Below are positions 15,495-23,975 of a DNA stretch of 64,000 bases, in pieces. Below the pieces are notes generated by a model. That model ran no database searches and was not told where the DNA came from. It saw only the letters and a list, made by a program, of their open reading frames with translations. Position 1 is the stretch's first letter. Each line of letters begins with the position of its first letter. Source of the stretch: Phenylobacterium sp. (GTDB taxonomy: Bacteria; Pseudomonadota; Alphaproteobacteria; Caulobacterales; Caulobacteraceae); assembly GCF_030680185.1 (NCBI RefSeq), contig NZ_JAUXVZ010000062.1, positions 62,001 through 126,000 on the forward strand, read 5' to 3'. Position numbers and translations under genes: made by a program.

Positions 15495-18400
15495 ACCTTG
15501 GCCTCTCGGGGCGGCTGACCCGCGCCACCATCCATTCGCCGCTGACGCCGCTGGCCCTCCTGGCGGCCATCGCCGTGGGGCTGATGGCCCTGTTCTCCAT
15601 CCCCCGGGAGGAAGAGCCGCAGATCAGCGTGCCCATGGTCGACATCATGGTCTCCGCGCCGGGCCTGCGGGCGCCGGACGCGGCCGAACTGGTCGCCAAG
15701 CCCCTGGAGACCATCGTCCGCAGCATCGACGCCGTGGATCATGTCTATACCCAGGTGCAGGACGACCAGGTCCTGGTCACCGCCCGGTTCGATGTCGGCG
15801 AGGATCCCGACGCCGCGGCCGTGCGGGTCCACGAAAAGGTCCGGGCCAATATCGACAAGATCCCCGTCGGCATCCCCGAGCCGATGATCGTCACCCGAGG
15901 GATCAACGATGTGCCTGCGGTGGTCCTGACCCTGACGCCCAAGGCCGGCGCCGCCGACCGCTGGAGCGACCAGACCCTCTATGACGTCGCCCAGAAGCTC
16001 CGCACCGAGATCGCCAAGGTCGAGGACGTGGGCCTGACCTTCGTGGTCGGCGGCCGGCCGGACGAGATCAGGATCGAGCCCGCCCCCGAACGGCTGACCC
16101 TGCGCGGCGTGGCCCTGGGCTCGGTGATCGAAGCCGTCCGCCAGGCAAATCGCAGCTTCCCCGCGGGCGTCATCCGCCAGGATGGCCAGGCCGTCGAGGT
16201 CACGGCCGGCGACACCCTGGTCTCGGCCCAGGCCGTCGGCCTGCTCACCGTCGCCTCCGTCGACGGCCAGCCCGTCTATCTCCGGGACGTGGCCGACGTG
16301 ATCCAGGCGCCGCGGGAGGACCAGGCCCGCGTCTGGCGCCATAGCCGCACCGCGCAGGGCTGGAGCCAGGCCCCGGCCGTCAGCCTGGCCATCGCCAAGC
16401 GCAAGGGCGCCAACGCCGTGGTCGTCTCCGAGCACATCCTCGAGCGGGTGGAGACCCTGCGCGGCGGACTGATCCCCGACAGCCTGGAGGTGGCGGTCAG
16501 CCGCGACTATGGCGAGAGCGCCAATGAAAAAGCCAATGAGCTGCTTTTCCACCTGGGCCTGGCGACGGTCTCCATCGTCATCCTGATCGGCCTGGCCATC
16601 GGCTGGCGGGAGGCGGGCGTCACCGCCGTGGTCATACCGACCACCATCCTGCTGACCCTCTTCGCCTCCAACCTGATGGGCTACACCATCAACCGAGTCA
16701 GCCTGTTCGCCCTGATCTTCTCGATCGGCATCCTGGTGGACGACGCCATCGTCATGATCGAGAACATCTCCCGCCATTGGGCGATGCGGGACGGGCGCTC
16801 GCCCACCCAGGCGGCCATCGAGGCGGTGGCCGAGGTGGGCAATCCCACCGTGGTCGCGACTCTCACCGTCGTGGCCGCCCTGTTGCCCATGCTGTTCGTC
16901 TCCGGGCTCATGGGGCCCTACATGGCGCCGATCCCGGTCAACGCCTCGGCGGCCATGGTGTTTTCCTTCTTCGTCGCCGTGGTCATCGCGCCCTGGCTGA
17001 TGGTCCGCTTCGCCCGCCAGACCCTGGCCGATGGACCTGGACACGGCCACGACGAAAGCGGCGGCCGTCTGGGCCGCGCCTACCGCGCCCTGGCTGGCCG
17101 GGTCATCGCCAGCCGCCGCAGCGCCTGGATCTTCCTGATCGCCGTCGGCCTGGCCACCCTGCTGGCCATGGCCATGTTCGCCACCCGCACGGTGACGGTG
17201 AAACTGCTGCCCTTCGACAACAAGTCCGAGCTGCAGGTGGTCCTCGACCTGCCCGAAGGCGCCAGCCTCGAGACCACCGAACGCACCCTGGCCGCGGCCG
17301 CCCAGATCACCGGCGCCCTGCCCGAGGTGACCGCCATCGAGGCCTATGCCGGAACCGCCTCGCCGTTCAATTTCAATGGCCTCGTCCGCCACTACTTCCT
17401 GCGCAGCCGACCGGAGATGGGCGATCTCGCGATCACCCTGGCCCACAAGAGCGACCGGAAGCGCACCAGCCACGCCGTGGCGCTGGACCTGCGCGAGCAG
17501 CTGGCCGCCCTGCCCCTGCCGGCGGGCGCCTCGCTCAAGGTGGTGGAGGCGCCGCCGGGGCCGCCGGTCATGGCCACCCTGCTGGCCGAGATCTATGGCC
17601 CGGACGCCGAGACCCGCCGCGCCGTGGCCGCCGAGGTGAAGGCTCTGTTTGCGACCGTCCCCTACATCGTCGATGTGGATGACAGCGCCGGCCAGCCGCG
17701 GCCGCGGCTGCGCCTGACGCCGGTGCGCGAGCGTCTGGAATATCTGCGCGTCTCGGAGGGCGAGGTTCTGGACTCCATCGGCGCGGTGCTGGGCGGCGGC
17801 GCCGTGGGTTACGCCCATCGCGGCGAGGGCCGCTCGCCCCTGGAAATCTCCGTCCGCCTGCCCCAGTCCGACCGCACCTGGAGCGAGCGCCTCGCCGCAA
17901 CGCCGGTCGCGGTGGCTCAGACCGCCGACGGCCGCCGGCTGGTCGAACTGGGCGAGGTTGTGGAGGCCAGGGCCGAAGCCGGCTCGCATCTGATCTATCG
18001 GCGCGACGGCCTGGACGCCGAGATGGTCACCGCCGAGCTGGCCGGCCAGTATGAGGCGCCCATCTATGGCATGCTGGCGGTGGGCGACGCGATCAAGGCC
18101 CACGACTGGGGCGACCTGCCCGCGCCCGAGATCCGCCTGAACGGCCAGCCGACGGACGAGCGGACGCCGACCCTGCTCTGGGATGGCGAATGGGAGATCA
18201 CCTGGGTCACCTTCCGCGACATGGGGGCGGCCTTCGCGGTGGCCATCCTCGGCATCTACGTGCTGGTGGTCGCCCAGTTCAAAAGCTTCCGCCTGCCCCT
18301 GGTCATCCTCACTCCCATTCCGCTGACCCTGGTGGGGATCGTCATCGGCCACATCCTGTTCGGCGCCCCGTTCACGGCCACCTCGATGATCGGCTTCATC

Positions 18401-18751
18401 GCCCTGGCCGGGATCATCGTGCGCAATTCGATCCTGTTGGTGGACTTCATCCGCCATGCCCAGACCGGCGAGCGGCCCCTGCGCGACGTCCTGCTGGAAG
18501 CCGGCGCGATCCGGTTCAAGCCCATCGTGCTGACCGCGGCGGCGGCCATGATCGGCGCGGCCGTCATCCTGTTCGACCCCATCTTTCAGGGCTTGGCGAT
18601 CTCGCTGCTGTTTGGCCTGGCGTCATCGACCCTGCTCACCGTGCTGGTCATTCCGGCCATCTATGTGGTGCTTCGCGACGACGGCCGGCAGCCCAGCGCG
18701 CCTGACGCCTTGCCCCAGGCCAGAGGGGGGCTAGATATGGCTCATGACTGA
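15491..18751 (+). CDS. RND-family efflux permease (AcrB-like, HAE/NFE superfamily)
   Basis: 1086 residues, the usual length for the family. The first membrane helix (about 18-38) is followed by SIPREEEPQISVPMVDIMVS. Two repeated periplasmic parts and twelve membrane helices can be followed. TM4 holds the proton-relay pair in FSIGILVDDAIVMIENISRH (about residues 413-432), and the second repeat has FIALAGIIVRNSILLVDFIR. It is an inner membrane proton-driven exporter. It overlaps the adaptor gene by four bases, and its 3' end overlaps the ArsR sensor gene by eight. The substrate is unknown. Confidence 0.94.
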   Translation: MNLGLSGRLTRATIHSPLTPLALLAAIAVGLMALFSIPREEEPQISVPMVDIMVSAPGLRAPDAAELVAKPLETIVRSIDAVDHVYTQVQDDQVLVTARFDVGEDPDAAAVRVHEKVRANIDKIPVGIPEPMIVTRGINDVPAVVLTLTPKAGAADRWSDQTLYDVAQKLRTEIAKVEDVGLTFVVGGRPDEIRIEPAPERLTLRGVALGSVIEAVRQANRSFPAGVIRQDGQAVEVTAGDTLVSAQAVGLLTVASVDGQPVYLRDVADVIQAPREDQARVWRHSRTAQGWSQAPAVSLAIAKRKGANAVVVSEHILERVETLRGGLIPDSLEVAVSRDYGESANEKANELLFHLGLATVSIVILIGLAIGWREAGVTAVVIPTTILLTLFASNLMGYTINRVSLFALIFSIGILVDDAIVMIENISRHWAMRDGRSPTQAAIEAVAEVGNPTVVATLTVVAALLPMLFVSGLMGPYMAPIPVNASAAMVFSFFVAVVIAPWLMVRFARQTLADGPGHGHDESGGRLGRAYRALAGRVIASRRSAWIFLIAVGLATLLAMAMFATRTVTVKLLPFDNKSELQVVLDLPEGASLETTERTLAAAAQITGALPEVTAIEAYAGTASPFNFNGLVRHYFLRSRPEMGDLAITLAHKSDRKRTSHAVALDLREQLAALPLPAGASLKVVEAPPGPPVMATLLAEIYGPDAETRRAVAAEVKALFATVPYIVDVDDSAGQPRPRLRLTPVRERLEYLRVSEGEVLDSIGAVLGGGAVGYAHRGEGRSPLEISVRLPQSDRTWSERLAATPVAVAQTADGRRLVELGEVVEARAEAGSHLIYRRDGLDAEMVTAELAGQYEAPIYGMLAVGDAIKAHDWGDLPAPEIRLNGQPTDERTPTLLWDGEWEITWVTFRDMGAAFAVAILGIYVLVVAQFKSFRLPLVILTPIPLTLVGIVIGHILFGAPFTATSMIGFIALAGIIVRNSILLVDFIRHAQTGERPLRDVLLEAGAIRFKPIVLTAAAAMIGAAVILFDPIFQGLAISLLFGLASSTLLTVLVIPAIYVVLRDDGRQPSAPDALPQARGGLDMAHD

Positions 18752-19094
18752 CGTAGCCGCGCCGATCTCTCGAAACCTGCCCAAGCCGGCCGAACTGGCC
18801 GAGTTGGAGGCCAGCGCGGCGGCCGCGGCGCGGCTGATGAAGCTGATGGCCAGCGAGCAGCGTCTGATCATCCTCTGCCGTCTGGGCGACGGGGAGTGTT
18901 CGGTGGGCGACCTCGCCCAGCATGTGGGCCTGGCGCAATCGGCCGCCTCTCAGCACCTGGCCAAGCTGCGCGCCGAGGGCGTGGTCGGCACAAGACGGGA
19001 GGGGCAGACCATCTATTACCGCCTGACCGACCCCGCCGCGGCCCGGGTGATCGAGACCCTGTGCGACATCTATCGCGGCAAGCCCGCCGCCTAG
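18744..19094 (+). CDS. ArsR-family persulfide sensor, SqrR/BigR-like
   Basis: 116 residues with a winged helix-turn-helix: LMKLMASEQRLIILCRLGDG (about 31-50), SVGDLAQHVGLAQSAASQHL as recognition helices, then the wing GTRREGQTIYYRL. Cysteines are Cys45, Cys52 and Cys107. The Cys45/Cys107 pair matches the spacing of the sulfane-sulfur sensors BigR and SqrR, which derepress when the pair is linked by a polysulfide bridge. Its gene ends the rhodanese-RND run, consistent with autoregulation, and likely target sites lie at 14043 and 20501. Confidence 0.87.
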   Translation: MTDVAAPISRNLPKPAELAELEASAAAAARLMKLMASEQRLIILCRLGDGECSVGDLAQHVGLAQSAASQHLAKLRAEGVVGTRREGQTIYYRLTDPAAARVIETLCDIYRGKPAA

Positions 19095-19693
19095 ACCGAC
19101 CGGCGGGCGACCAGGTCGATCAGGGCGGATTGGCCGCTATGACCGGCGCCCTCCTCGATCACGGCGTCGTAGGCCGACAGCTCCAGGATTTCGAAATTGC
19201 TGAAGGCGGCGCGCAGCAAGGCCTCGGTATAGAGGTTCTCCGGCGCGCGCGGACCTCCCGTGCCATAGGCGATCTGCTCGGGCCGATAACCTTCCAGCAG
19301 CAGCAGGCCGCCGGGCTTCAGGGCGCGCTTCATGCCGGCGAAGATCTCGTCGCGCAGGTCGGGACCTGCGAACTGGATGAAGATGGCCGCCACGACATCG
19401 AACTGCGCCTCCGGCCAGGTCCAGCTGGCCAGATCGACCTCTTCGAGCCGCAGGGTCACCCCACGGGCGGCGGCCAGGCGCGCCGCCTTGGCCTGAGCCA
19501 CCGGCGACGAATCCACCGACAGGACGTCCAGGCCCTGCTCGGCCAGCCATACCCCGTTGCGCCCTTCGCCATCGGCGACCGCTAGGGCGCTCATCCCGGG
19601 CTTCAGGCGATGGGCCTGGGCGCTCAGGAAGGCGTTGGGCGCCTCGCCAAACAGATAGGCCTCGCCCTGATAGCGTTCGTCCCAGAAGCTCAT
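19091..19693 (-). CDS. SAM-dependent methyltransferase coupled to tauE-like gene
   Basis: 200 residues from the ATG at 19693, which overlaps the TauE-like stop as ATGA. The TehB/thiopurine-type start MSFWDERYQGEAYLFGEAPN precedes motif I MSALAVADGEGRNGVWLAEQ (about 33-52), VLSVDSSPVAQAKAARL, FDVVAAIFIQFAGPDLRDE and LKPGGLLLLEGYRPEQIAYG. These small soluble enzymes methylate small molecules; members act on tellurite or thiols. Coupling to a sulfite/sulfur exporter inside a persulfide-sensor region suggests an inorganic or thiol sulfur acceptor, which is untested. It ends convergently with the ArsR gene, overlapping by four bases. Confidence 0.88.
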   Translation of the reverse strand: MSFWDERYQGEAYLFGEAPNAFLSAQAHRLKPGMSALAVADGEGRNGVWLAEQGLDVLSVDSSPVAQAKAARLAAARGVTLRLEEVDLASWTWPEAQFDVVAAIFIQFAGPDLRDEIFAGMKRALKPGGLLLLEGYRPEQIAYGTGGPRAPENLYTEALLRAAFSNFEILELSAYDAVIEEGAGHSGQSALIDLVARRSV

Positions 19694-20469
19694 CGGCTCA
19701 ATCCCTGCCAGGCGACATAGGCCGCCACCACCAGCACCAGACCCGCAAAAAGTCGCCGGGCCAAGAGGCCGTGGCCGGCCAGGGCGCCGGCAGCCTTCAT
19801 GCCGAGCCAGCCGCCGCCGGCGCCGCCCAGGATGAACAGGCCGGCCACCGGCCAGACCACCTGGCCCGACAGGGCGTAGTTCGCCGACGTCGCCGCCCCG
19901 AACAGACTGACCGATAGCAGGGACGAGGCCGCCGCATTGGCCAGGGTCATGCCTGTGGCCGCCATGAGGCCCGGCACGATCAGGAACCCGCCGCCGATGC
20001 CGAAGAAGCCGGCGGCAAAGCCCGTCGCCAGGCCCATGGGCGCCAGGCGCAGGGTCAGGGGCCAGGTGATGTGAACCAGCGGATCGCCGGCGTCCTTCGG
20101 GCGGCGCATCATCGACAGGGCGATGGCCGCCATGGCGACGGCGAACAGCATCAGCAGGGCCTGACCATCGACCTGCTTGGCGAGACTGGACCCCGCCAGC
20201 GCGCCGAGAAGACCCGCAACGGCGAACACGCTGGCGCAGGGCCACTTGACCCGGCCGCTGCGGGCGTGGCCCGCAAGATTGGCCGCGGCGCTCACCGCGA
20301 CGGCAGCGGCCGAGGTCCCGATGGCCAGGTGCGTGTCGCCGATCCCCACCACATAGAGGAGCGCGGGCGTGGCGAGGGCCGATCCGCCGCCGCCGAAGAC
20401 GGCGAGCAGGAAGCCCACCACCGCCCCGCTGGCGAGGGCGGCGATCATGGCGGTGTGGCTGAGGTCCAT
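19690..20469 (-). CDS. TauE/SafE-family sulfur-compound exporter
   Basis: 259 residues, about eight membrane helices. The first repeat contains GAVVGFLLAVFGGGGSALAT (about 15-34) and the second has GLATGFAAGFFGIGGGFLIV, the paired signature of the family. Members export sulfite, sulfoacetate or related anions. It starts 31 bases from the operator-like palindrome at 20501-20515 and is divergent from the ETHE1-like gene. It is co-transcribed with the methyltransferase. Confidence 0.9.
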   Translation of the reverse strand: MDLSHTAMIAALASGAVVGFLLAVFGGGGSALATPALLYVVGIGDTHLAIGTSAAAVAVSAAANLAGHARSGRVKWPCASVFAVAGLLGALAGSSLAKQVDGQALLMLFAVAMAAIALSMMRRPKDAGDPLVHITWPLTLRLAPMGLATGFAAGFFGIGGGFLIVPGLMAATGMTLANAAASSLLSVSLFGAATSANYALSGQVVWPVAGLFILGGAGGGWLGMKAAGALAGHGLLARRLFAGLVLVVAAYVAWQGLSR

Positions 20470-20500
20470 CGGCGTCTCCTGGCCCCAGAGATAGTCGCAT

Positions 20501-20515
20501 TTGCTATATTAGCAA
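20501..20515. promoter_or_regulatory. candidate SqrR/BigR operator, TauE-ETHE1 divergent promoter
   Basis: TTGCTATATTAGCAA is a perfect inverted repeat (TTGCTA, three-base spacer, TAGCAA) in the 81-base intergenic region of the two divergent sulfur genes. Flanks ATTTGC and CAATGG recur at the SQR-rhodanese promoter. Confidence 0.6.
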
Positions 20516-20550
20516 TGGTGCATATATGTGGTGTCGAAAGGGAGATCCCG

Positions 20551-21411
20551 ATGTCCGTCCAGAACCACAGCTTCTTCCACGAACCGACCTCCACGGTAAC
20601 CTATCTGGTCTGGGATGAGGCCACCCGCGCCGCGGCCGTCATCGACCCGGTCCTCGACTACGAGCCCCGCGGGGCGAAGGTCTCCGGTGATCAGATTTCG
20701 CAAATCCTCGGCTTCCTGAAGGCGCGCGCGCTGAACCTCGCCTACGTGCTGGAAACCCACGCCCATGCCGACCACCTCACGGCCGCCGCCCGCCTGCGCG
20801 AGGCCACCGGGGCCCAGGTGGTGATCGGGGCCCGCATCACCGCCGTGCAGGACTATTTCGCCAAGGTATTCGGCGCGGGAGACGTCACCTCCGATGGGGC
20901 GGTCTTCGATCGCCTGGTCCAGGAGGGCGACACCCTGATGCTGGGCGAAACCCCCATCGGGGTGCTGCACACCCCGGGGCATACGCCGGCCTGCGTCACC
21001 TATCTGATCGATGGCGCGGCCTATGTGGGCGACACCCTGTTCATGCCGGACTACGGCACCGCCCGGGCCGACTTCCCCGGCGGGGACGCCGCGACCCTCT
21101 ATCGGTCCATCCAGAAGATCCTGGCCCTGCCGCCGGAGACGCGCATCTTCGTCGGCCACGACTATCTTACCGACGCGCGCGACACCCATGCCTGGGAGAC
21201 GACGGTGGCCGCGCAACGGGCGCAGAACATTCACCTTCGCGATGGCGTCACAGAAGCCGAGTTCGTCGCCCGGCGGGAGGCGCGGGACGCCACCCTGCCG
21301 CCGCCGGTGCTGATCCTGCCATCTCTGCAGGTGAACATCCGCGCCGGCGACCTGCCCCCGCCGGAGGCCGATGGCCGCGTCTATCTGCGGTTGCCCGTCA
21401 CCGAGGCGTGA
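20551..21411 (+). CDS. persulfide dioxygenase-like metallo-beta-lactamase-fold protein (ETHE1/Blh family)
   Basis: 286 residues from the ATG at 20551, with GGGAG upstream. It opens with the family signature FFHEPTSTVTYLVWDEAT. The iron/zinc site is ETHAHADH (His70, His72, Asp74, His75), then HTPGHTPACVTYL and YVGDTLFMPDYGTARADFPG, and FVGHDY near residue 210. ETHE1 enzymes oxidise glutathione persulfide to sulfite, which would supply the TauE exporter's presumed substrate. The length matches the longer bacterial Blh type found in bigR operons. Confidence 0.93.
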   Translation: MSVQNHSFFHEPTSTVTYLVWDEATRAAAVIDPVLDYEPRGAKVSGDQISQILGFLKARALNLAYVLETHAHADHLTAAARLREATGAQVVIGARITAVQDYFAKVFGAGDVTSDGAVFDRLVQEGDTLMLGETPIGVLHTPGHTPACVTYLIDGAAYVGDTLFMPDYGTARADFPGGDAATLYRSIQKILALPPETRIFVGHDYLTDARDTHAWETTVAAQRAQNIHLRDGVTEAEFVARREARDATLPPPVLILPSLQVNIRAGDLPPPEADGRVYLRLPVTEA

Positions 21412-21501
21412 AGCCCCCGGCGGAGACGGAACCTCGGCCCTGGCCCGCCCCGGATGCGAATGATGATTGGCGAGGCGGCCGCAATGGTGTTCTAGACTCC
21501 C

Positions 21502-22002
21502 ATGGCTCCGCAGAAAGACACCTACCTGTTGCTGGACGTGGCCGGCGTGGACATGGCCCTGCCGATGACGGCGGTGGCCGAAATCCTGCCGGTGACGCGG
21601 TTCGAACGCCAAGCGCCCTGGCCCAAGGTGCTGGCCGGATTCATGAACCTGCGGGGCCGTCCGCTGGCGGTGATCGACCTGGCCCGGGTGATGAACCCCC
21701 AGCGGGAGCCATCGAAGCCCGACCTCTATAGCCATGTCATCCGTCTGGGCGAGGCCCACGGCGGGCTCGCCCTGCTGATCGACCGCGCCAAGGACGCCGA
21801 GGTCATGGCCGACGACTTCACCGAGGTGGACGACGACGCCAGCGCCAATGGGGTGATCTGCGGCAACCTGCTGATCCTGGGCCGCCTGACGCCGCTGATC
21901 GATGTGGACCGCCTGCTCCTGACCGAGGAGGAGCTGCGGGTGGCCGAGATCGCTGAAACCCTGCGCACGAGGCTTGAGGCTTCGGTGGATGGCGAACCCT
22001 GA
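21502..22002 (+). CDS. cheW: CheW-type coupling protein 1 of the chemosensory operon
   Basis: 166 residues, one CheW domain: YLLLDVAGVDMALPMTAVAE, ILPVTRFERQAPWPKVLAGF, MNLRGRPLAVIDLARVM. A short C-terminal helix (EELRVAEIAETLRTRLEASV) extends the domain. It would couple the MCP to CheA. It is the first gene of an eight-gene operon, and its TGA overlaps the proposed CTG start of cheR. No clear sigma-70 or sigma-54 promoter could be fixed in the 90 bases upstream. Confidence 0.92.
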   Translation: MAPQKDTYLLLDVAGVDMALPMTAVAEILPVTRFERQAPWPKVLAGFMNLRGRPLAVIDLARVMNPQREPSKPDLYSHVIRLGEAHGGLALLIDRAKDAEVMADDFTEVDDDASANGVICGNLLILGRLTPLIDVDRLLLTEEELRVAEIAETLRTRLEASVDGEP

Positions 22003-23426
22003 GCGTCTTCCCGGTCTTTGCGCCAGACCATCCGTTCTGGCGGCTGAAAGCGGAGGTCATCGCCCGCACCGGCCACTTCTACTATGCCGACAAGGATGAC
22101 GTCCTGTGGGACCGGGTGCGGCGCAGGCTCGCGGCCCTGCGTCTGGCGGATGTGGAAAGCTATGTCCGCCTGCTGGATGACGCCCATGCAGGCCCTGCCG
22201 AATGGCGTCAGCTGGAAGGCGCGATCACCGTCGGCGAGACCTACTTCCTGCGTTATGTCGAGCAGTTCGCGGCCCTGCGCGAGACCATCCTGCCCGAACT
22301 GATCGCCCGCAATTCCCAGAGCAAACGCCTTCGGATCTGGAGCGCCGGCTGCGCCACCGGCGCCGAGCCCTATTCGGTCGCCATCCTGGTGGCTGAACTG
22401 CTGGGCGACCGCATCGCCGACTGGCGGATCACGATCCTGGGCACCGATATCAATGAGGCCGCCCTGGAGGCCGCCCGCGCCGCCAGCTTCGGGGCCTGGG
22501 CGTTGCGGTCGCTGTCAGCCGAACAGCGTAGCGCCTGGTTCACGCCGGAGGACCGGAGCTGGCGGCTGCGCCCGCGGTTCCGCAGCCTTGTCCGCTTCCA
22601 GCACGGGAACCTTCTGGACCTCCTGGGACCCAACGCGCCCCTCGACCTGACCGACTTCGACCTCATCCTGTGCCGCAACGTCCTGATCTACTTCCATCCG
22701 GACACGATGAACGCGGTGGTGGCGGCCCTGGCCGATCGGCTGGAGCCGGACGGCTGGCTGCTGGTGGGGCACGCCGAGCCAAATCCCGGCTTCGAGGCTC
22801 ACGTGCAGACGGTCTCACTGCCCGGCGCCACGGCCTACCGCCGGCGCAGCAGTGACGTTCCTGTCCCAGTCCCGCCGCCGGCGTCGGAGGCCCGGACCCC
22901 CGAAATCTGGGCGCCCGTCGCCTTTGATCAGCCTGTCCTCGCCCCGGCGCCTGCGCCCCGGAGGCCGCCGGTAATCCAGGCGCCGCCGGCTCCGCCGCCT
23001 GCCCCCGCCCCCACCCCCGCCCACACTGGCATCCCGGAAATCCGCGCCCTGGCCGACCTCGGGCGTTTTGCCGAAGCCGCCGAGGCCTGCGCCGTGGCTC
23101 TGCAGAGCGACCCGTCGAACCCGGCGACCCACTTCTATCTGGGCCTGGTGGCGCAGGCCCAGGGTCATCTGGATCAGGCCGAGGACGCCCTGCGCCGCGC
23201 GGTCTATCTGGATGGCGGCTTCCTGATGGCGCAGTATCATCTAGGTCTGGTCCGGCTTGAGCGAGGCGCGGCCGCCGAGGGTCGCCGCACCCTGGCTGCA
23301 GCAGCGCGGATGGCGGCGAGCTTGAGCCCCACGACGGGTCTGTGCGAAGGGGAAGGCTTGACCGCGGCTGACCTGCGCGAACTGGCGCGGCTGCAACTTG
23401 AGAGCGGATCGGGGGCGAGGGATTGA
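21999..23426 (+). CDS. cheR: CheR methyltransferase with C-terminal TPR domain, proposed CTG start
   Basis: 475 residues if translation begins at CTG 21999, overlapping the cheW stop (CTGA). The reason is the in-frame stretch PFWRLKAEVIARTGHFYYAD upstream of the first ATG (22116), which is the conserved CheR N-terminal helical domain. The frame has no ATG, GTG or TTG between its upstream stop (21975) and codon 22107. The SAM domain shows RIWSAGCATGAEPYSVAILV and GTDINEAALEAARAA. A Pro/Ala-rich linker leads to TPR repeats from about residue 343 (LGRFAEAAEACAVALQSDPS). CheR-TPR proteins such as WspC/FrzF methylate MCP glutamates. Confidence 0.88.
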   Translation: MSVFPVFAPDHPFWRLKAEVIARTGHFYYADKDDVLWDRVRRRLAALRLADVESYVRLLDDAHAGPAEWRQLEGAITVGETYFLRYVEQFAALRETILPELIARNSQSKRLRIWSAGCATGAEPYSVAILVAELLGDRIADWRITILGTDINEAALEAARAASFGAWALRSLSAEQRSAWFTPEDRSWRLRPRFRSLVRFQHGNLLDLLGPNAPLDLTDFDLILCRNVLIYFHPDTMNAVVAALADRLEPDGWLLVGHAEPNPGFEAHVQTVSLPGATAYRRRSSDVPVPVPPPASEARTPEIWAPVAFDQPVLAPAPAPRRPPVIQAPPAPPPAPAPTPAHTGIPEIRALADLGRFAEAAEACAVALQSDPSNPATHFYLGLVAQAQGHLDQAEDALRRAVYLDGGFLMAQYHLGLVRLERGAAAEGRRTLAAAARMAASLSPTTGLCEGEGLTAADLRELARLQLESGSGARD

Positions 23427-23971
23427 GCCAGGACAAGCCGAAAGCCGGTCGATCGCGCCCGACGCCACAGGCGGAATCCCCCCGCGTCCGCCTCATCCTG
23501 GATGATCGCGCCCGCCGCCTCGCCCAGGTGGACCGCGCCGAAGCCGACGCAGCCCCTGACGGGGCCATATCGGTGCTGCTATGCCCGGTGGGCGACAACC
23601 TCTATGGCCTGCCCATGACCGAAGTCGCGAGCCTGAGACCCCTGGAGCGCCTGAGCCGGACCACGATCGTCGTCGGGGGCGGCGTCATGGGGCTGGTGGC
23701 CGACGGTGGCCGGGTCCGCCAGGTCCTCGACCTTGCCCACCTCCTGGGGGCGCCGGCCAGCGGTGACGCCGATGGCTATCTGATGATCCCCAAGGCCTTT
23801 CCCGACTTCGCCCTGCGTCTGGGCGAGCGGCCCCTTTCGATCATGGCGCAACCCGACTCCGCCCATCCCGACCGCGCCCAGGTGGCGAGCGCTGGGGACC
23901 ATCACACCAAGACCCTTGTCATCCTTTCCGTCGCCGCCCTGCTGGCCGCCGACGTGTCCGTGGGAGCCTGA
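23423..23971 (+). CDS. cheW: CheW-type coupling protein 2, TTG start
   Basis: 182 residues from TTG 23423, which overlaps the cheR stop as TTGA. A basic, disordered N-terminus (about 1-45) precedes a CheW domain: ISVLLCPVGDNLYGLPMTEV, ASLRPLERLSRTTIVVGGGV, MGLVADGGRVRQVLDLAHLL. The domain is more divergent than CheW 1 and has a long linker insertion near residues 115-150. Two CheW genes flanking cheR are typical of Wsp-type clusters (wspB and wspD). Confidence 0.85.
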   Translation: MSQDKPKAGRSRPTPQAESPRVRLILDDRARRLAQVDRAEADAAPDGAISVLLCPVGDNLYGLPMTEVASLRPLERLSRTTIVVGGGVMGLVADGGRVRQVLDLAHLLGAPASGDADGYLMIPKAFPDFALRLGERPLSIMAQPDSAHPDRAQVASAGDHHTKTLVILSVAALLAADVSVGA

Positions 23972-23975
23972 CCCC

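Noticed and set aside
15446..18457. Open frame of about 1000 codons on the minus strand opposite the RND pump
   Set aside because: It is the mirror of a well-conserved RND gene in very GC-rich DNA. Its translation is low-complexity, rich in Gly, His, Asp and Gln, with no family signature.
19694..20500. N-terminal extension that would fuse the methyltransferase to a long upstream part
   Set aside because: The upstream part is an out-of-frame reading of the TauE-like gene. The ATG at 19693 gives the family-typical start and overlaps the TauE stop.
20071..20550. Upstream in-frame extension of the ETHE1-like protein by 160 codons
   Set aside because: It would run antisense through the TauE-like gene and across the operator-like palindrome. 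The ATG at 20551 has a good ribosome-binding site and begins the conserved domain.
21468..21482. Sigma-54-like promoter before the chemosensory operon (TGGCGAGGCGGCCGC)
   Set aside because: The GG and GC dinucleotides have the right spacing, but the rest does not fit the consensus (CC in place of TT), and such matches are frequent in GC-rich DNA.
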